This document shows positions 22,201-33,030 of a DNA stretch of 64,000 bases, piece by piece (the stretch's first letter is position 1; every line of letters starts with the position of its first letter). Origin of the DNA: Lathyrus oleraceus. Lineage: Eukaryota; Streptophyta; Magnoliopsida; Fabales; Fabaceae. Location: positions 342,489,346 through 342,553,345 of the forward strand of contig NC_066585.1 in assembly GCF_024323335.1 (NCBI RefSeq), read 5' to 3'. The notes beneath the pieces are model-generated. The model was not told the origin of the DNA. It made no database searches and saw nothing but the letters and a program-made list of their open reading frames with translations. A program made the position numbers and the translations under genes.

Positions 22201-22258
22201 TCTCTTGGAATTGAGCATTCTGAGCCTGGAGATCTTTGACAGTTTGTTCGAGAGCCAT
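19226..22258 (-). CDS. gag-pro: gag-protease polyprotein of element B, protease site mutated
   Basis: Uninterrupted 1010-codon ORF from an ATG (MALEQTVKDLQAQN). A coiled-coil-like N-terminus and an acidic stretch (residues about 75-95, DEDEDYENEQ) precede the gag capsid region (TFTKYDGASCPQMHLRAYV, KEYAQKWRDLAGRVKPPM). A variant zinc knuckle follows, CAYHSDSPGHDTNDC (C-x2-H-x5-H-x4-C), then a Cys cluster (GCAENCGLC), a Pro/Thr-rich linker and a retropepsin fold (residues about 740-880, LLGRPWIHG present). The catalytic triplet at residues 766-768 (nt 19955-19963) reads D-N-D, not D-T-G, so the protease should be inactive although the frame is intact. A G-patch-like GWG...SGLGF precedes the terminal DSDCDLDSWI. 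Pol lies about 240 bp downstream across the probable intron. Confidence 0.93.
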   Translation of the reverse strand: MALEQTVKDLQAQNAQFQEMMLSLSKGQEELKALLLEKKKDQKPVSYINPGRRRKGQTAGVKIRFPKDQEEGIDSEDENADPFSQEDEDEDYENEQYSPKDDKYKLLEERMLAMEGQKAPGMDFESLGLVSDVVIPRKFKIPTFTKYDGASCPQMHLRAYVRKTQPYTTNRKLWIHFFQESLSGTQLEWYYQLESSNIHTWTDLATAFYKHYQYNSELAPTRLQLQNMTMGSKENFKEYAQKWRDLAGRVKPPMTDRELVDMFMGTLTGPFYSHLLGSSSSGFTDLILTGERVESGIQSGKIQAATSASTMKTHQGKNESNVVYGERGHNKKNRDHTIGAVTIAAPPAQNFQHRQDRPRRQFIKINMTLAQALQGMLKANLITLRGPPANLNTTSPRYNPNARCAYHSDSPGHDTNDCWLLKNKIQDMIDPGEIEFDPPETLNVITAPMPNHDKTVNVVNDNSHITTIADLTSPLLIIKKNLLQAGLFPGCAENCGLCVLRPNDCLKLRNGIQRLMDDRTILFERIPKVENTVEEISTIARSKVPVKITATRVPVKITAEPKVAPLIITAPGPVPYSSSKAIPWNYGGDIYIYGVKQVGNSANPNDIVGTSKVTRSGRIFSPEISPSAPETRGKEPVTNPSQSKTPVEVTTEDVAKQEMEEMLKIIRKSDFDVVQQLGHTPSKISMLSLLLSSESHANALIKFLKTAHVPQETSVDQFENYVANLAVDNGLGFSDADLTPVGKNHNRALHISIECEGITLSHVLIDNDSSLNVLPTVVLDKLDCKSIELKPSDTVVRAYDGAKSVVHGEVVLPIKIGPQVFNTTFHVMNIRPAYSCLLGRPWIHGASDVASSLHQKLKYPIEGKIVTVCGEEEYIVSSVQAFKYVEMDGEFFETPSQSFEMVHPTSPVLKPTSLVPEVIHAPPAMISMKDAQAVVKNGGRTGWGQLINVPYKSDKSGLGFNSEKMVKDQINVVEDADSDCDLDSWIFTTIGDRLNNWKAEDTIPISFSQE

Positions 22259-22462
22259 TTTTCTGTTTGCAATAGGAAGACCGTGAGAACATAGATCCTT
22301 TAGAATACCTGTTATGCAATGTTATGTCATGCTATGCAATGTATGAAATGTTTTCAAGGACTTTTGGAATTTAACTTTGCGCAAACCACCAAGAAAGGAA
22401 CTTTTATTAATAATTTTGTAATCAATATTTATTACAACAAAATAATAAAATACAATGAAAGC

Positions 22463-23791
22463 TCAAGTCTCCCAGGGACGGCTTCTTTTCGGGTGAAGAT
22501 ATGTATTGAGTCTTTGTTCCTCATTAAGCTGGTTGGTGAGTTCTAACACTTTCTTCCTTTCAGCACAGAACTGGGCTTCAAAAGTATCCATTTCCTCTCT
22601 CAACTGGATCCAGGATCTCTTTAATTCTTCAACATTGGTAGGCATATCTGGATAAGGAATGATCTGAGGAGTACCTCCTTCAACTTCTGGTTCAACAATC
22701 AGCGGTCCGACTGCAAGATATGGCATGACAAGTTCACGAGCTCTGGCGCGTACCCATCTGAGATAAGGTTCCATAGGAATAGAGTTTTTCTGTCCTAAAA
22801 CGCTTCTTTTCACCATGCCCCAAGCTCGTACGAATCTTTGACGGAGACCTTGGGAATCGTTGTCATAGTCAAACACAGTGCCTTGGATAATTATTTCATG
22901 TGGACCATCTCTTCGAGCACAACCAAACCGACGTAGGGCTAAAGCAGGATTATAAGTAATACCTCCTCTTATCCCCAGGAGTGGTACGTTAGAGAATTCT
23001 CCACAACGGTCAATGAGGATAACATTTTCTTCGAGATGAGGACACCAACGGATGTCTGAATGGGAGAGTGACATTATCCTTTGAGACCATTTCAAATTCT
23101 GCTAATTCTTCAAGACTGATTGAAGAAGGTGCGAAATAAACCACCTAGATAATAAAGGTATGCAGCACATGAGAGTCCCTTGCCTTTTCATAGTACGGGT
23201 GTGAAGGGAATGCAAAATGTCTCCCAGCAAGGTAGGCACAGGGTTATGAGTGAGAAATATCTTAATAGCATTCATATCTATGAATTGGTCTGGATTGGGA
23301 AACAACATCAAACCATAGATTAGTAATGCTAGGACATCTTCGAAAGCATGGACATTCATATCTTTTAAGAATTCTCGGGCCTTATTTATCAGAAACTTGG
23401 CAAGTAAACCCTTAACTCCACTTCTTGTTACCCAATTAGTTTCAATGTTTGACTTTGTCATGTGTAAAGCTGCGACAACTTCTTCAGACTTCGGAATCTT
23501 TTCTAAACCACTGAAAGGTGTTTGATCAAGAATAGGTATCCCAAGCAGCCTGGAAAACTCTTCTAATGTGGGTACCAACTGATAATCTGGAAATGTGAAG
23601 CAATGATGTTTAGGATCGAAGAACTGGAATAGGACTCTCATCATATCTTCTTTGAAACCAGTGGTAACCAAATTGAGGAGAGAACCATGTTTCTTGATGA
23701 ACTGAGCCTGATCGGGAAGTTCTGACACTAAATCCTTGAGTTGAGGAGAGATGGCTACAAAATTGATCCGGATGGTCTTCCTGGGAGCCAT
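22463..23791 (-). pseudogene. ORF1 of element B (Ogre-specific protein), one in-frame stop
   Basis: Start taken at MAPRKTIRINF (23791) rather than the upstream Met. A TAG at 23102-23104 splits the frame after SHLLQSVLKN; the same frame continues to 22463. The N-terminal half has LFQFFDPKHHCFTFPDYQL and PTLEEFSRLLGIP, motifs repeated in ORF1 of C, E and H and reminiscent of plant mobile domain proteins (inference). The middle has MSLSHSDIRW and FSNVPLLGIRGGITYNPAL. The C-terminal part is a probable coiled coil rich in Glu, Lys and Leu. ORF1 upstream of gag is a hallmark of Ogre elements; its function is unknown. It lies between the leader and gag, about 200 bp from the gag ATG. Confidence 0.85.
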
Positions 23792-24507
23792 AGCCTTACA
23801 AAACAAAGCAACGTTAAATCCCTAAGTCCTTGAAATGGTTAGTACAATGCCATGATGTTATGATGTTATGATGTTATGATGTTATGATGTTATGATGTTA
23901 AATAAGTAACAAGCACAAACAAGTCACACAACAATCATTCTTAGGTTTTAAGGCCTGCATGAGTTCCATAGGTAAGTACCCTCCCCACTGAAGTTTAGTT
24001 GGTTCAACCTGTCCTAGAATAGTAACCGGGTTCTAGAAGGATCTCAAATCATTGACCTTCCTTTAAGTCCACTTCAGTGCAACACCAAGTGGTTGACCGA
24101 AGCTTCCCTAAAGTTCAATCTCAAAGAGTGTAGTATCGAGTTTCAACCAACCCCAGTCGGTACCGAAGTCAGTTATCTCACTACTTTCTAATGGCTAGGA
24201 TGAGTCAATTAGGGTTCTAAAGGTCTGGTTAATGCTTTGATGACACCACGCGGAAGCCAAATTTTTCCTCAAGTAAACATGAGGAACATCAGGACATCCA
24301 AAGTGTCACATTAACCGTAGCCATCATTTTGACCATTCCAGTATACGCCGGATAGTCGCGATGATCTTTTGCTACTTACCTAAGGTACACTAGATCCGGG
24401 TGTAGGATCTTTCACTCAAGCATAAAATACCCAAGCAATCCATTAAAAGTAAATCAGACAATTCAAATAAGTGATCTTGTTTTTAAGGTAACCTCTCTTT
24501 TTAAGTA
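23792..24507 (-). other. 5' leader of element B
   Basis: Non-coding stretch between PBS and ORF1. A simple tandem repeat of about five TTATGATG units lies at 23855-23900. No ORF of note. It lacks the CTAAGYGR...CCTAGC motif found after the PBS in A, C and H. Confidence 0.75.
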
Positions 24508-24526
24508 GTCCCCAGCAGAGTCGCCA
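24508..24526 (-). other. PBS of element B
   Basis: Sense TGGCGACTCTGCTGGGGAC, four bases after the LTR end (ATGACA), against two bases in A, C, E and H. Confidence 0.9.
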
Positions 24527-25394
24527 GTTCTGTCATACGGTGAACTGGCTTTGGTGTTTTGCTTTGGAAAGCAAATGTCGCGGATAGCAAGAGTCGCCAC
24601 CGGCTTTTCTTTTATCCAATAAGGAAAGGTGGAAAAGAACAGGAAAGACCTTAATTAGATTTTGGGTTTGGGAGATACATTATACAAAGGGAAGGTGTTA
24701 GCACCCTTTGTATCCATGGTTATCCATGGGCTCTTAATTGCTTGATCACTTATGTTTGTCTGAAAAAAGTGTTTGTGAATTGCTTAAAAAATGTCTTGAA
24801 AAGAGAGTTTAACTTTGTAATGATTCTTGTACGAATGTATACAAAGTATTTATCTCGTTTAATTTTGAAAGCGGTTTAGAAAAATATAACTTGGCAATGA
24901 TTCTAGTGCGAATGTATACCAAGTGGTGATTTTCTAGTATTTGCAAAGTGTGAGGTATGAAAAATGTTTTAGGTTGTGAGCCAACAATTAAGAGTTATAC
25001 CTACCCAAGGTCTTTATGGGAATTTCCTATCCTTATGAGGGTAAAACGGTCCTTACTATTGAGAAGTAAGTAGTTTTATCCTTTGGATGTAAAAGCGTCA
25101 TCGTAGGGTCATCGATTGGTCATTGAAGGCAACATTTGTAAGGATACCTTAGCATTCGAAGGGACGATCATCATTTAACCGTAGGCTACGACGAAGGGTC
25201 ATCGAGGGACAAAATCATATATTCGCAGGCAACATCCGAGGGACTATGATTTATTTTATAGGGACATGATGATTTAATCGAAGGGTCTTTGCTAAGTGTA
25301 TCCCCACATTCGCGGGACATGACCATAATACCGTAATATCGTAAGGCAACAAAGAGAGGTCCAAGATCACGTATTCAAAGGCAATATTTTACAA

Positions 25395-25570
25395 TCAATT
25401 AGGCAAATAGGGTGAATCCCCACATTATAATAAATTAGGTAATTAGGATGAATCTCCACATTATAATCAATTAGGTAATTAGGATGAATCTCCACATTAA
25501 AATCAATTAGGTAATTAGGATGAATCTCCACATTAAAATCAATTAGGTAATTAGGATGAATCTCCACAAG
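25395..25570 (-). repeat. 35-bp tandem repeat in LTR of element B
   Basis: Five head-to-tail copies of a unit containing AATCAATTAGGTAATTAGG, diverging slightly toward the left. The ORF over it (25367-25582) is periodic translation of the repeat. Confidence 0.85.
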
Positions 25571-26304
25571 GGTATCCCACAAATAAAGTGGAATACCTTA
25601 GCCAGCTACCTTTTCCGGGAGTATGTGAACCCTTACAAAATTCAGCAAACAGGTCAGAATACCAAATCGGGGTGCCATCGAGAATTACACCACAAAAGAA
25701 ACACAGCGGTAGGAATGTCAGGCAAAATAACGCATGGTTAGAATAAAATAGATCAGATAAGCGTAGAACAGAACAGAAAAATCAACGACTGTCACGTTCG
25801 CTCCTGCCTCGCCTAGCGAAGGCTTAGCGAATGCTCGCTACATGCTCGCTTAGCGATGTGCTAGCGAGCGGCTGCGGGTTTTGGTTTTGATAACAGTACG
25901 ATTCCAGAAAGCTCTAAACCCTATGGCATCCATTACAGAAATTACATGGTTAAACATTCAAGATATTCATACATATTTAAATTCACATGCAAAACTTAAG
26001 ATATTTTATAAATTCAATCATAATGCCACATGCAAGTTAAGAACATAAAGCGGTAATAGTAATGCAAACCTGTTTGCAACTGAATTGCAACCTTGAATTG
26101 GCAAGTCACTCTTAGGGTTGGCGCCGGATTGAGTTGGGCGGAGGTAACCTTGGTGCAGATGGGTTTCCTTCAGGGTTTCCTTTAGGGTTGCTCTGAATTC
26201 TCTGGGTTAGCCTCCAGGGTTTGCTGTGTTGCTTCTGTTAGGGTTTCCTTGCTAGGGTTTCTGTCCGTCTGCCTCTCTGTCCTTTTTTATGAATGAAGCT
26301 CTGC

Positions 26305-26314
26305 TATTTATAAT
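26305..26314 (-). promoter_or_regulatory. TATA box in 5' LTR of element B
   Basis: Sense ATTATAAATA, about 260 bp from the LTR start, comparable to element A. Confidence 0.6.
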
Positions 26315-26573
26315 AATTTTTGTGACCTGATGGGCTCATAATGAAGCCCAGAATTTTCTGGTATTCGCAAGCTTCGCTAGGCGAGTGGCGTAGCGAAGGG
26401 TTCGCTAGGCGAAGGAGTTGCTCGCCTAGCGACATGCCAGTTTGGGCCATTTTCTGGATTTGGCCACCTGTGTGTTGGGTCTTTGTTCTTTTAAGATCAA
26501 TGCCTTGAACAATGAGTTGGAGTGCCTTGAAGAATGTCTTGAAAGATTAACGGGCAAATTTTGGGGTATGACA

Positions 26574-27963
26574 TCGTGCTCCTTTGTAGATGACTCTAAA
26601 GCTTGGCTGATCTTACAGTAATAGGCGGTGTCATTCTCAAAACGCTTCACCTCTTGAGCATGTTTCCTAGCCTGATCTTCTGCTTTCCCCCTGATTTCCT
26701 GATTAGCCAGTTGAATTCCAGCAACACTCATTTCTATCTCAGTCTTCTCTGCTTGCAGTTGATCTCTTGCCTTCCTCATCTCAAGAAATTCTTCCATACT
26801 GACAGAAGAGCGTGGCTCCTCAATCAACGGATACCAAAGATCACCCACAGGAAATGGCAAACGAGTGAGCTCAACCCTCTTTCTGAGCCAATCATCAAAC
26901 GGAGGAAAAGACCTGTTATTAGCTCTACCAAAAGGAATCTTGCCTTTCCTTTGAATGTTGCGCCATGCATCAGACACTTGCCTCAACAATGACTGATTAC
27001 CCTCAACCGGGAAGTAGAAAGACTCCTGAATCTCACACTCGAGGGGAGGAACCCCCATATCAAATCCCATTTGTCTCTTAAGAAGCGTCAGGTTGTAATT
27101 AATACACCCTTGAACTCCTATAAGGGGCACATTGGGAAAACTCCCGCAACTGCAAATAAAGTCTCGTCCAGCCACATCAATGTGAGTCCAAGCTATGTCC
27201 TTTGCTCGCAAACCCATCAACTTGGTTGCCCAATTTACAGTATGGTCAAGAAAGACGAAGGCGCCCTTGGAAGCAAATATCCCATGAACCACTCATATAA
27301 CAATTGAGCATAACATCTAATCAATCCTCCACGCCGCTTCTCCTTCCGATTATGGACTGAATAATAAACATCCCCAATCAAAGTAGGAATAAGATTCTTC
27401 TGAGCAAACACCCGGATGGCATTAATATCCATAAAATTCTTCTGATTAGGGAACAGAATAATTCCATAAATGCTCACGGCAAGCAAAGCACAAACAGTCT
27501 TCCAATTACCCAAAACGACATGTTCCTTGGCTTTGGCCTCCAAGAAACTCAGATGAAAACTGGGCAACTTTCCTTTCTCCTTCAAACCTTTCTTAATCAC
27601 TTCCGGGCTCAAATAAAGAGCACGAGAAATCTCAACAATGTCAAGTTCTTCCTTAGTAGCATAAAAAGGAATCTGGTTCCTGACCCGAATACCCAGAATA
27701 CCGGCATAATCCTCCATCAAAGGTCCCAACAAATAGTCTGGGAAGACAAAACATCTCAAACCCGAATCATAAAACTGGAGAAGAGTATGGAGGGCACTCC
27801 TATCCCCATCTGTGAGCCTGAAAACCATCTTCATAATGCTGCCATAAGCCTCACGGAACATCCCCACATGGTCAGGTGTAATCAATGCTATCATACCCTT
27901 CAACACGCTAATCTCTGGATCGAAGAAATTGTATACAACATCATCTTTTAAGTCGGTCCTCAT
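26574..27963 (-). pseudogene. Truncated, frameshifted ORF1 of element C
   Basis: Starts at the first in-frame ATG after a stop (MRTDLKDDVVYNFF, 27963). The first frame runs to 27235 and carries LLQFYDSGLRCFVFPDYLLGP and YGIILFPNQKNFMDINAIRVF. Homology then continues in a second frame (27292-26574) with SCGSFPNVPLIGVQGCINYN and a long Glu/Lys/Gln-rich coiled-coil-like tail, so a frameshift lies near 27235-27292. Coding is cut at 26573 by the LTR of B. Same family as ORF1 of B, E and H; function unknown. Confidence 0.85.
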
Positions 27964-29027
27964 ATCTGGAACAAAGATGTCTCTCAACCAGGATCTCAAT
28001 CAAGAATGTACCCTGCATATGGATAAACATGAGTTAGATGCGGATAAATGCAAAATGGGAATGATGCAGATGCATGTATGCAATTCATAGTGCCATCCTC
28101 CAAGACATCTGAACACCAACTGTACGGAAATTCCGGTCTCTGAACTGATCACAACCATCCAAGGGACTAAGTAACCATAACTCCAACTCGGGGAATCTGA
28201 AATAAACGGAACCGGAGGATACATCACCATCATCACAAGAAAGTCACTGAACGGATAGCAACCAGATCATCTGAACAAGTAACCTCAAATCCAACTCAGG
28301 GGATCCGAAATAAACGGAACCCGCTCATAAATACCACGGATAGAACTCCGGCGTCTCAGAAATAAATCCATAAATCCAACTTATAAATAGAACCCAAATT
28401 ACGGACCGAACCAAAGTCACCATCAAAGAGTCGCCCACAGAACCTGTATCTGTAGGAATCAAACCCCTCCCCTCACAGGTGAATTCTAATAAGGTCATCC
28501 TAAGGCGGATAATGGTCTCGACAATCGGACAAGATACTCAACGGGTTTGCCCTTTCGGGTGTGTCGTGCAGCTCTCATAAGATTATCTAAACCAAAGATC
28601 CGGGAAAGAACGGTCACCGAAGTCAACAGCTCAAAAGAGGTAACCCAACCATAGTGGATACTCCACAAGGAAGGGCTCTCTTAGAAGAACCTCGTCCGGC
28701 TGTGGTATGTCATGTCACAACAACATGCTGATCCAACATGTGAGACAACATGAGACCACACTAATCTTAGGTGTATACTCGGGCTTTGGGTTTTAGCCCC
28801 ACTCAGAACACCCACCCCAAAATCAGAGGAACCACACCTGTCCAGAATCCAACACAGTGATAATATGATGCATGCAAACATATATGCAAATATATACAAT
28901 CACAGTGTAATAATCACAAACGCAATAAATAAAGCAGTAAAAGCAACCCAAATTACCCTAAAAACTACGCTAGAGAGCGCTAGGATTGACTCGCTTAGGG
29001 AAGATGGACCAGCAATATGTCAACTTT
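27964..29027 (-). other. 5' leader of element C
   Basis: About 1 kb, non-coding, alignable in patches with the leader of A (for example CCTCGTC...GTGTACACTC-like stretches and the last 60 bases before the PBS). The plus-strand motif GCTAGGATTGACTCGCTTAG (28978-28997) corresponds to A at 12797-12815. Confidence 0.7.
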
Positions 29028-29046
29028 ATCCCCGGCAGAGTCGCCA
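29028..29046 (-). other. PBS of element C
   Basis: Sense TGGCGACTCTGCCGGGGAT, two differences from the 19-mer of A, B and E; two bases from the LTR end. Confidence 0.85.
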
Positions 29047-29589
29047 GCTGTCGCAACGCGAAAAACAACCGGCGGAATAATACAGAGCCGCCACCGACGC
29101 TATTCATCCTATGACGGAAAGGGAGCGCAGGACTAACCTAAGAAAGGGAAAGGAATGGTCTTACGATAAGAGATTGCAAGGTACGGGAGTTGGTTACGCA
29201 AGGGGAAGGTGTTAGCACCCCTCACGTCCGCCGTACTCGACGAGATCCACGCTCAAAAGATAGCTCAAAGGAAAGGGAAAGGGTTGCTAATAAACTGCTC
29301 AAAGAAAACTCCACCAAACTGGAATAATAAACAAGGGAAATAAGAAAGAAGACAGAGGAAATGGACTCGGCAGGATGTTGCATCCTGGGCCTATGTAGTT
29401 TGTCAGAAACAAACATCAGAGTCAACGTAGTTCGGGAAAGGGAGACATGCTCGCTAAGACATCGCGTCCTATGCCTACGTATCTTCTCTATCCAGAGAAG
29501 AATCAGAGCACTCGTAGCTCGGCTAACGCACGCCGAAACAAGACACCAAAAAGGAGACGCTGAGACGTCAAAAGACACACCCAAAAGGA

Positions 29590-29925
29590 AATAGAATGCC
29601 AATACATGGACTTACTTCCGACTCCTAACACCAACAAACAGGAAACAGAATACCAATACATGGACTTACACCCGACTCTTAACAACAACAAAAAAACAGG
29701 AAACATAATGCCAATACATGGACTTACACCCGACTCCTAACAACAACAAAAAGGAAATAGAATGCCAATACATGGACTTATATCTGACTCCTAACAACAA
29801 CAAAAAGGAAACAGAATGCCCATACATGGACTTATATCCGACTCCTAACAATAACAAACAAAAGGAAACAAAATGCCAATACATGGACTTATATCCGACT
29901 CCTAACAATAACAAACGCTAACCAG
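29590..29925 (-). repeat. 54-58-bp tandem repeat in LTR of element C
   Basis: Six copies with landmark CCAATACATGGACTTA at about 29599, 29653, 29711, 29765, 29819 and 29876, each with an A/C-rich spacer (AACAACAACAAAA). Overlapping ORFs on both strands are repeat translations. Confidence 0.9.
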
Positions 29926-32900
29926 CGAACACCAAAGATGAACCCCAAATGATAACAACCATCCCGAATGAACCCCAAAGGTGAACCCCAAGTGAACCCC
30001 AAATGAATGACAACCGTCATAAATGAACCCCAAATGACACAGGTAAACCCCAATATGAATCCCAAGTAATAACAGAAGAAACCCCCCAAGGTATGAACAT
30101 ACCACACATGTCCACGCTGAACAAACGGGTACTCACACCAAATAAAGAAAAAGGTGAACAACACCCAAAACAACACAGCAAAAAAAGAAAAAAGGTGAAC
30201 AAACACACGAAAACAACACAGCAAAAAAGAAAAAGGGTGCCCGGAGAGATTGCTCACAACCTCCAGCCTACGTATCTCATCTGGTATGAGAATCAGGGCG
30301 ACGTAATTCCCCTTAACAGGGGTAAAATACTCTCCTAACCAGAGACCAGGGAGACAACAAACTAATAGGGAGACTAAGACTCGAGCCTAATAGTTGTCAT
30401 GCAATCAATATCCCTAAGTTGAGGTCTCTAACATGCATTCAACTTCCTCAGAAATCAATCATACAACTCCTACAGAAATGGAGATGAGAAGAGGAAAGCA
30501 GATAAACACACCAGCACAAGTGAACAAGCATCACACACTATATCCATACAAGAGGCCCAGACAATGGGTGGGCTTTAGTCAAGAGGGGTCATATCAACCT
30601 CGACAAACAAGCCAAACTGTAATGGTAATCAACTGGGCTCTTAACCACTGACATTGAACGTCAGGGTGAGCAGATCAAAATGGTAATGAGGATGAGACCT
30701 CATAGCTCTTAACCCTGGCCAGGGTGAGCTCATGACAAAGAAAGCGTGGGGATCCAGAAAGCGGGATCCTATTCCACTTGACAGACTCTGTACAAAAGAT
30801 CTGGGGTACATGTTCAGAAGCATCAGCACGTAGTGTGAGCATAAAGAACGACACACTGAATAACGGGGGATTGGCTGCTAATCCCTTTTATCCGTCAATT
30901 GCCTCTTCTCTTGGAGGTTTTATCAAATATCACATGCCTCTCCTTGGAGGTCTTTGGGCACAATCTTAAACAAACACAAACAGAGCCTCTAAAGGAGGAC
31001 TTGCCAGCAAAATGCCTGCCAAAAAGGTGACAGGACTTCAGACTACATGAAGTAAGAAGCTAACTACCTGAGTGGTGTGTCAACCACAATCCAATGCTCA
31101 AGCAAGAGCTAAAACAAGCAAGCAACTAAGGTACCTGTACAAAGACTAAACAGTTAGTACTTCAGTTATACAGCCAGAAAACAAACAGTGAAACCCTCTG
31201 ATAGTTACACAATTCAATGCATTAGTGCCTTAGCACTCAAATGAGCTCATGAGTTCACCACATCAATCCAAACCCTACAAAACAAACATAGGTTAGTACT
31301 CAAATGCATTTGCATCTCACAAGATCAATGATGAGTATCCAAACCTGAAACACAAGACAAAGTTAGTTTATGTGCATTTAAACAACACAACAAAACACCA
31401 ACAAACAAAAGCATAAGAGATGAATTCAAAACCTAACCAAATGACCAAAACAGAACCCAATCTTCTACACATTACACATTCAAACACTCCTAAAAATGTC
31501 CTCAAAAGGACCAGCATCAAATCAATAAGCAATTGCCTCAAATTGCCTATGCCATGCAATGACCAAAAATATGCACAAAATGAACTTCCAACTTGGAAAA
31601 TTCATATCAAATCAGAAATGCATGCAATGACTTTGAGATTTTTTGTATGAGTTCCTCATGTCATGAATGTTCAACATGCAAAAATATCAAATCCAGAATG
31701 ATACAAATGCTATGCGAATAAAAATGCACCAATATAATGTCAAAAATGTGACACAAATTGTCACATTTATCCCTATGTGTCAAAAATGATGATAGCATGT
31801 GATAGAAATTCCAAACCAGTGACCAATAATTCATATTATGTATGAATGTCAAGCATGCAAAAAATTAGATCAAATGGCTCAACATAGAGAATTTCACAAT
31901 GCATTGAATGCAATAGGTCAATTTAACACAACATCAATTCAAAAATTCACAAATAAAAATCCAGACATCCAAAATTCATGAAATTAACACCATAATATAG
32001 TAGACATCCATACAAATCTATGAAAAAAAATGGGACTCATTTGGATCATTTTTGCATTTTTTATGAATTTTCTAAAATAACTAAAATAATTAGATAATAC
32101 AATGGAAATGGAGGGAAATAAAATATTCAAATAAAACTCAGAAAAATCCTGAGCCACAAGATCTTGGGGCGCACATCTGATCAATGGTCCAGGTTCAAAC
32201 AGTGAAACGCACCGTTTCACTTAAACCAGTCATCAGCCCACTCAGCTTTCCTTGCACGCGTGGACATGGTCAAAGCGTTCTCTACCAATCGTTCAACCAA
32301 GCATGCAGCCACATGGAACACATGTAAGCAAAGCCCTAACATGTTACAGACGCCGGAGCTACAGGTCCGGTCGTCTTCTCCGGCGAGACGCGCGGTGGCG
32401 CCGCCGTGAGAATTTCCAGAATTCCACAAGACTTATACCATTCGAATCCTCTTGCAATGCTGAATCCAAATATGATCTTGATTCATCCTAAATCTACCTA
32501 GGTTTTGCAGATCGAAGGCGAGAAGATTTGAGATCCAAACTTTCAGTTAACCTAACTTCCTCAATTCTTAACCATTTTTAATTCTAAAAATATATACGTG
32601 CTCTACTCAATAAGATCTATCATTCTATGATCAAAAAACAACAAAAGGAGAGATCGAAAATTACATCACCTTGGAATGAAGCTTTCTGAAATCGGGTCCT
32701 CTCAAGCTCTACAGCTCCAGATCTTCTCCTCTACACTTCCTATGAAGCTTTAAGCAAGAAGCAAAGGTTGAAACCACTTGAATTCACCTCAATTTCCAAA
32801 ATCCATCGCCATGTTCATGCTCTTGATCTGCTCAAATTCTTGATGAATTGCAACGAATGAATGATGAATCTTGCTCAGTGAAGCACCAGGAACAAGAATA

Positions 32901-33020
32901 TGTGATAATCTTTGAGAGTTATGTGGAAAAAAAATGCAAATCGAAGAGAGAGAAAATTTGGAGAGTTTCTTGAATTTTGATATCAAAAGTTAGTTATGGC
33001 AGTTATGGCTAGGGTTTTGG

Positions 33021-33030
33021 TATTTATACT
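33021..33030 (-). promoter_or_regulatory. TATA box in 5' LTR of element C
   Basis: Sense AGTATAAATA, about 1.25 kb into the LTR, comparable with solo LTR G (1.5 kb), implying a long U3. Confidence 0.6.

Larger units (their letters stand above)
1..26573 (-). mobile_element. Element B: Ogre/Tat-type Ty3/gypsy retrotransposon, 3' end off window
   Basis: Minus-strand LTR retrotransposon, interrupted by element A (950-14453). In sense order: 5' LTR 26573-24531, PBS, leader, ORF1, gag-pro, probable intron, pol, structured 3' UTR 15517-14454, then continuing at 949 down to base 1. That the flanks at 949 and 14454 were once adjacent is shown by the 5-bp duplication TGTAT around A. The 3' LTR and polypurine tract must lie left of the window. 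B sits inside ORF1 of element C; the base after its LTR (26574 on) reads straight into C coding sequence. ORF1-gag-pro-pol order, the PBS and RT/integrase sequence fit the Ogre/Tat lineage. It is the most intact coding unit here: two in-frame TAG codons and a mutated protease site are the breaks I found. Confidence 0.9.
24531..26573 (-). repeat. 5' LTR of element B
   Basis: 2043 bp, TGTCATACCCC (sense start, 26573) to CGTATGACA (24531). It contains a TATA box at 26305-26314, four to five tandem 35-bp repeats at 25395-25570 (AATTAGGATGAATCTCCACA), two clusters of CTCGCCTAGCGA-type palindromes (25795-25870 and 26370-26430), the shared U5 block near 24668-24712 and a PBS-like TGGCGACTCT at 24590-24599. 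Target duplication at its outer side should be TCGTG (26574-26578); the partner is off window. Confidence 0.93.

Noticed and set aside
31420..31650. Small ORFs in the 31-33 kb region as host genes
   Set aside because: All within the continuous 5.2-kb LTR of C; short, no known motif, AT-rich background.
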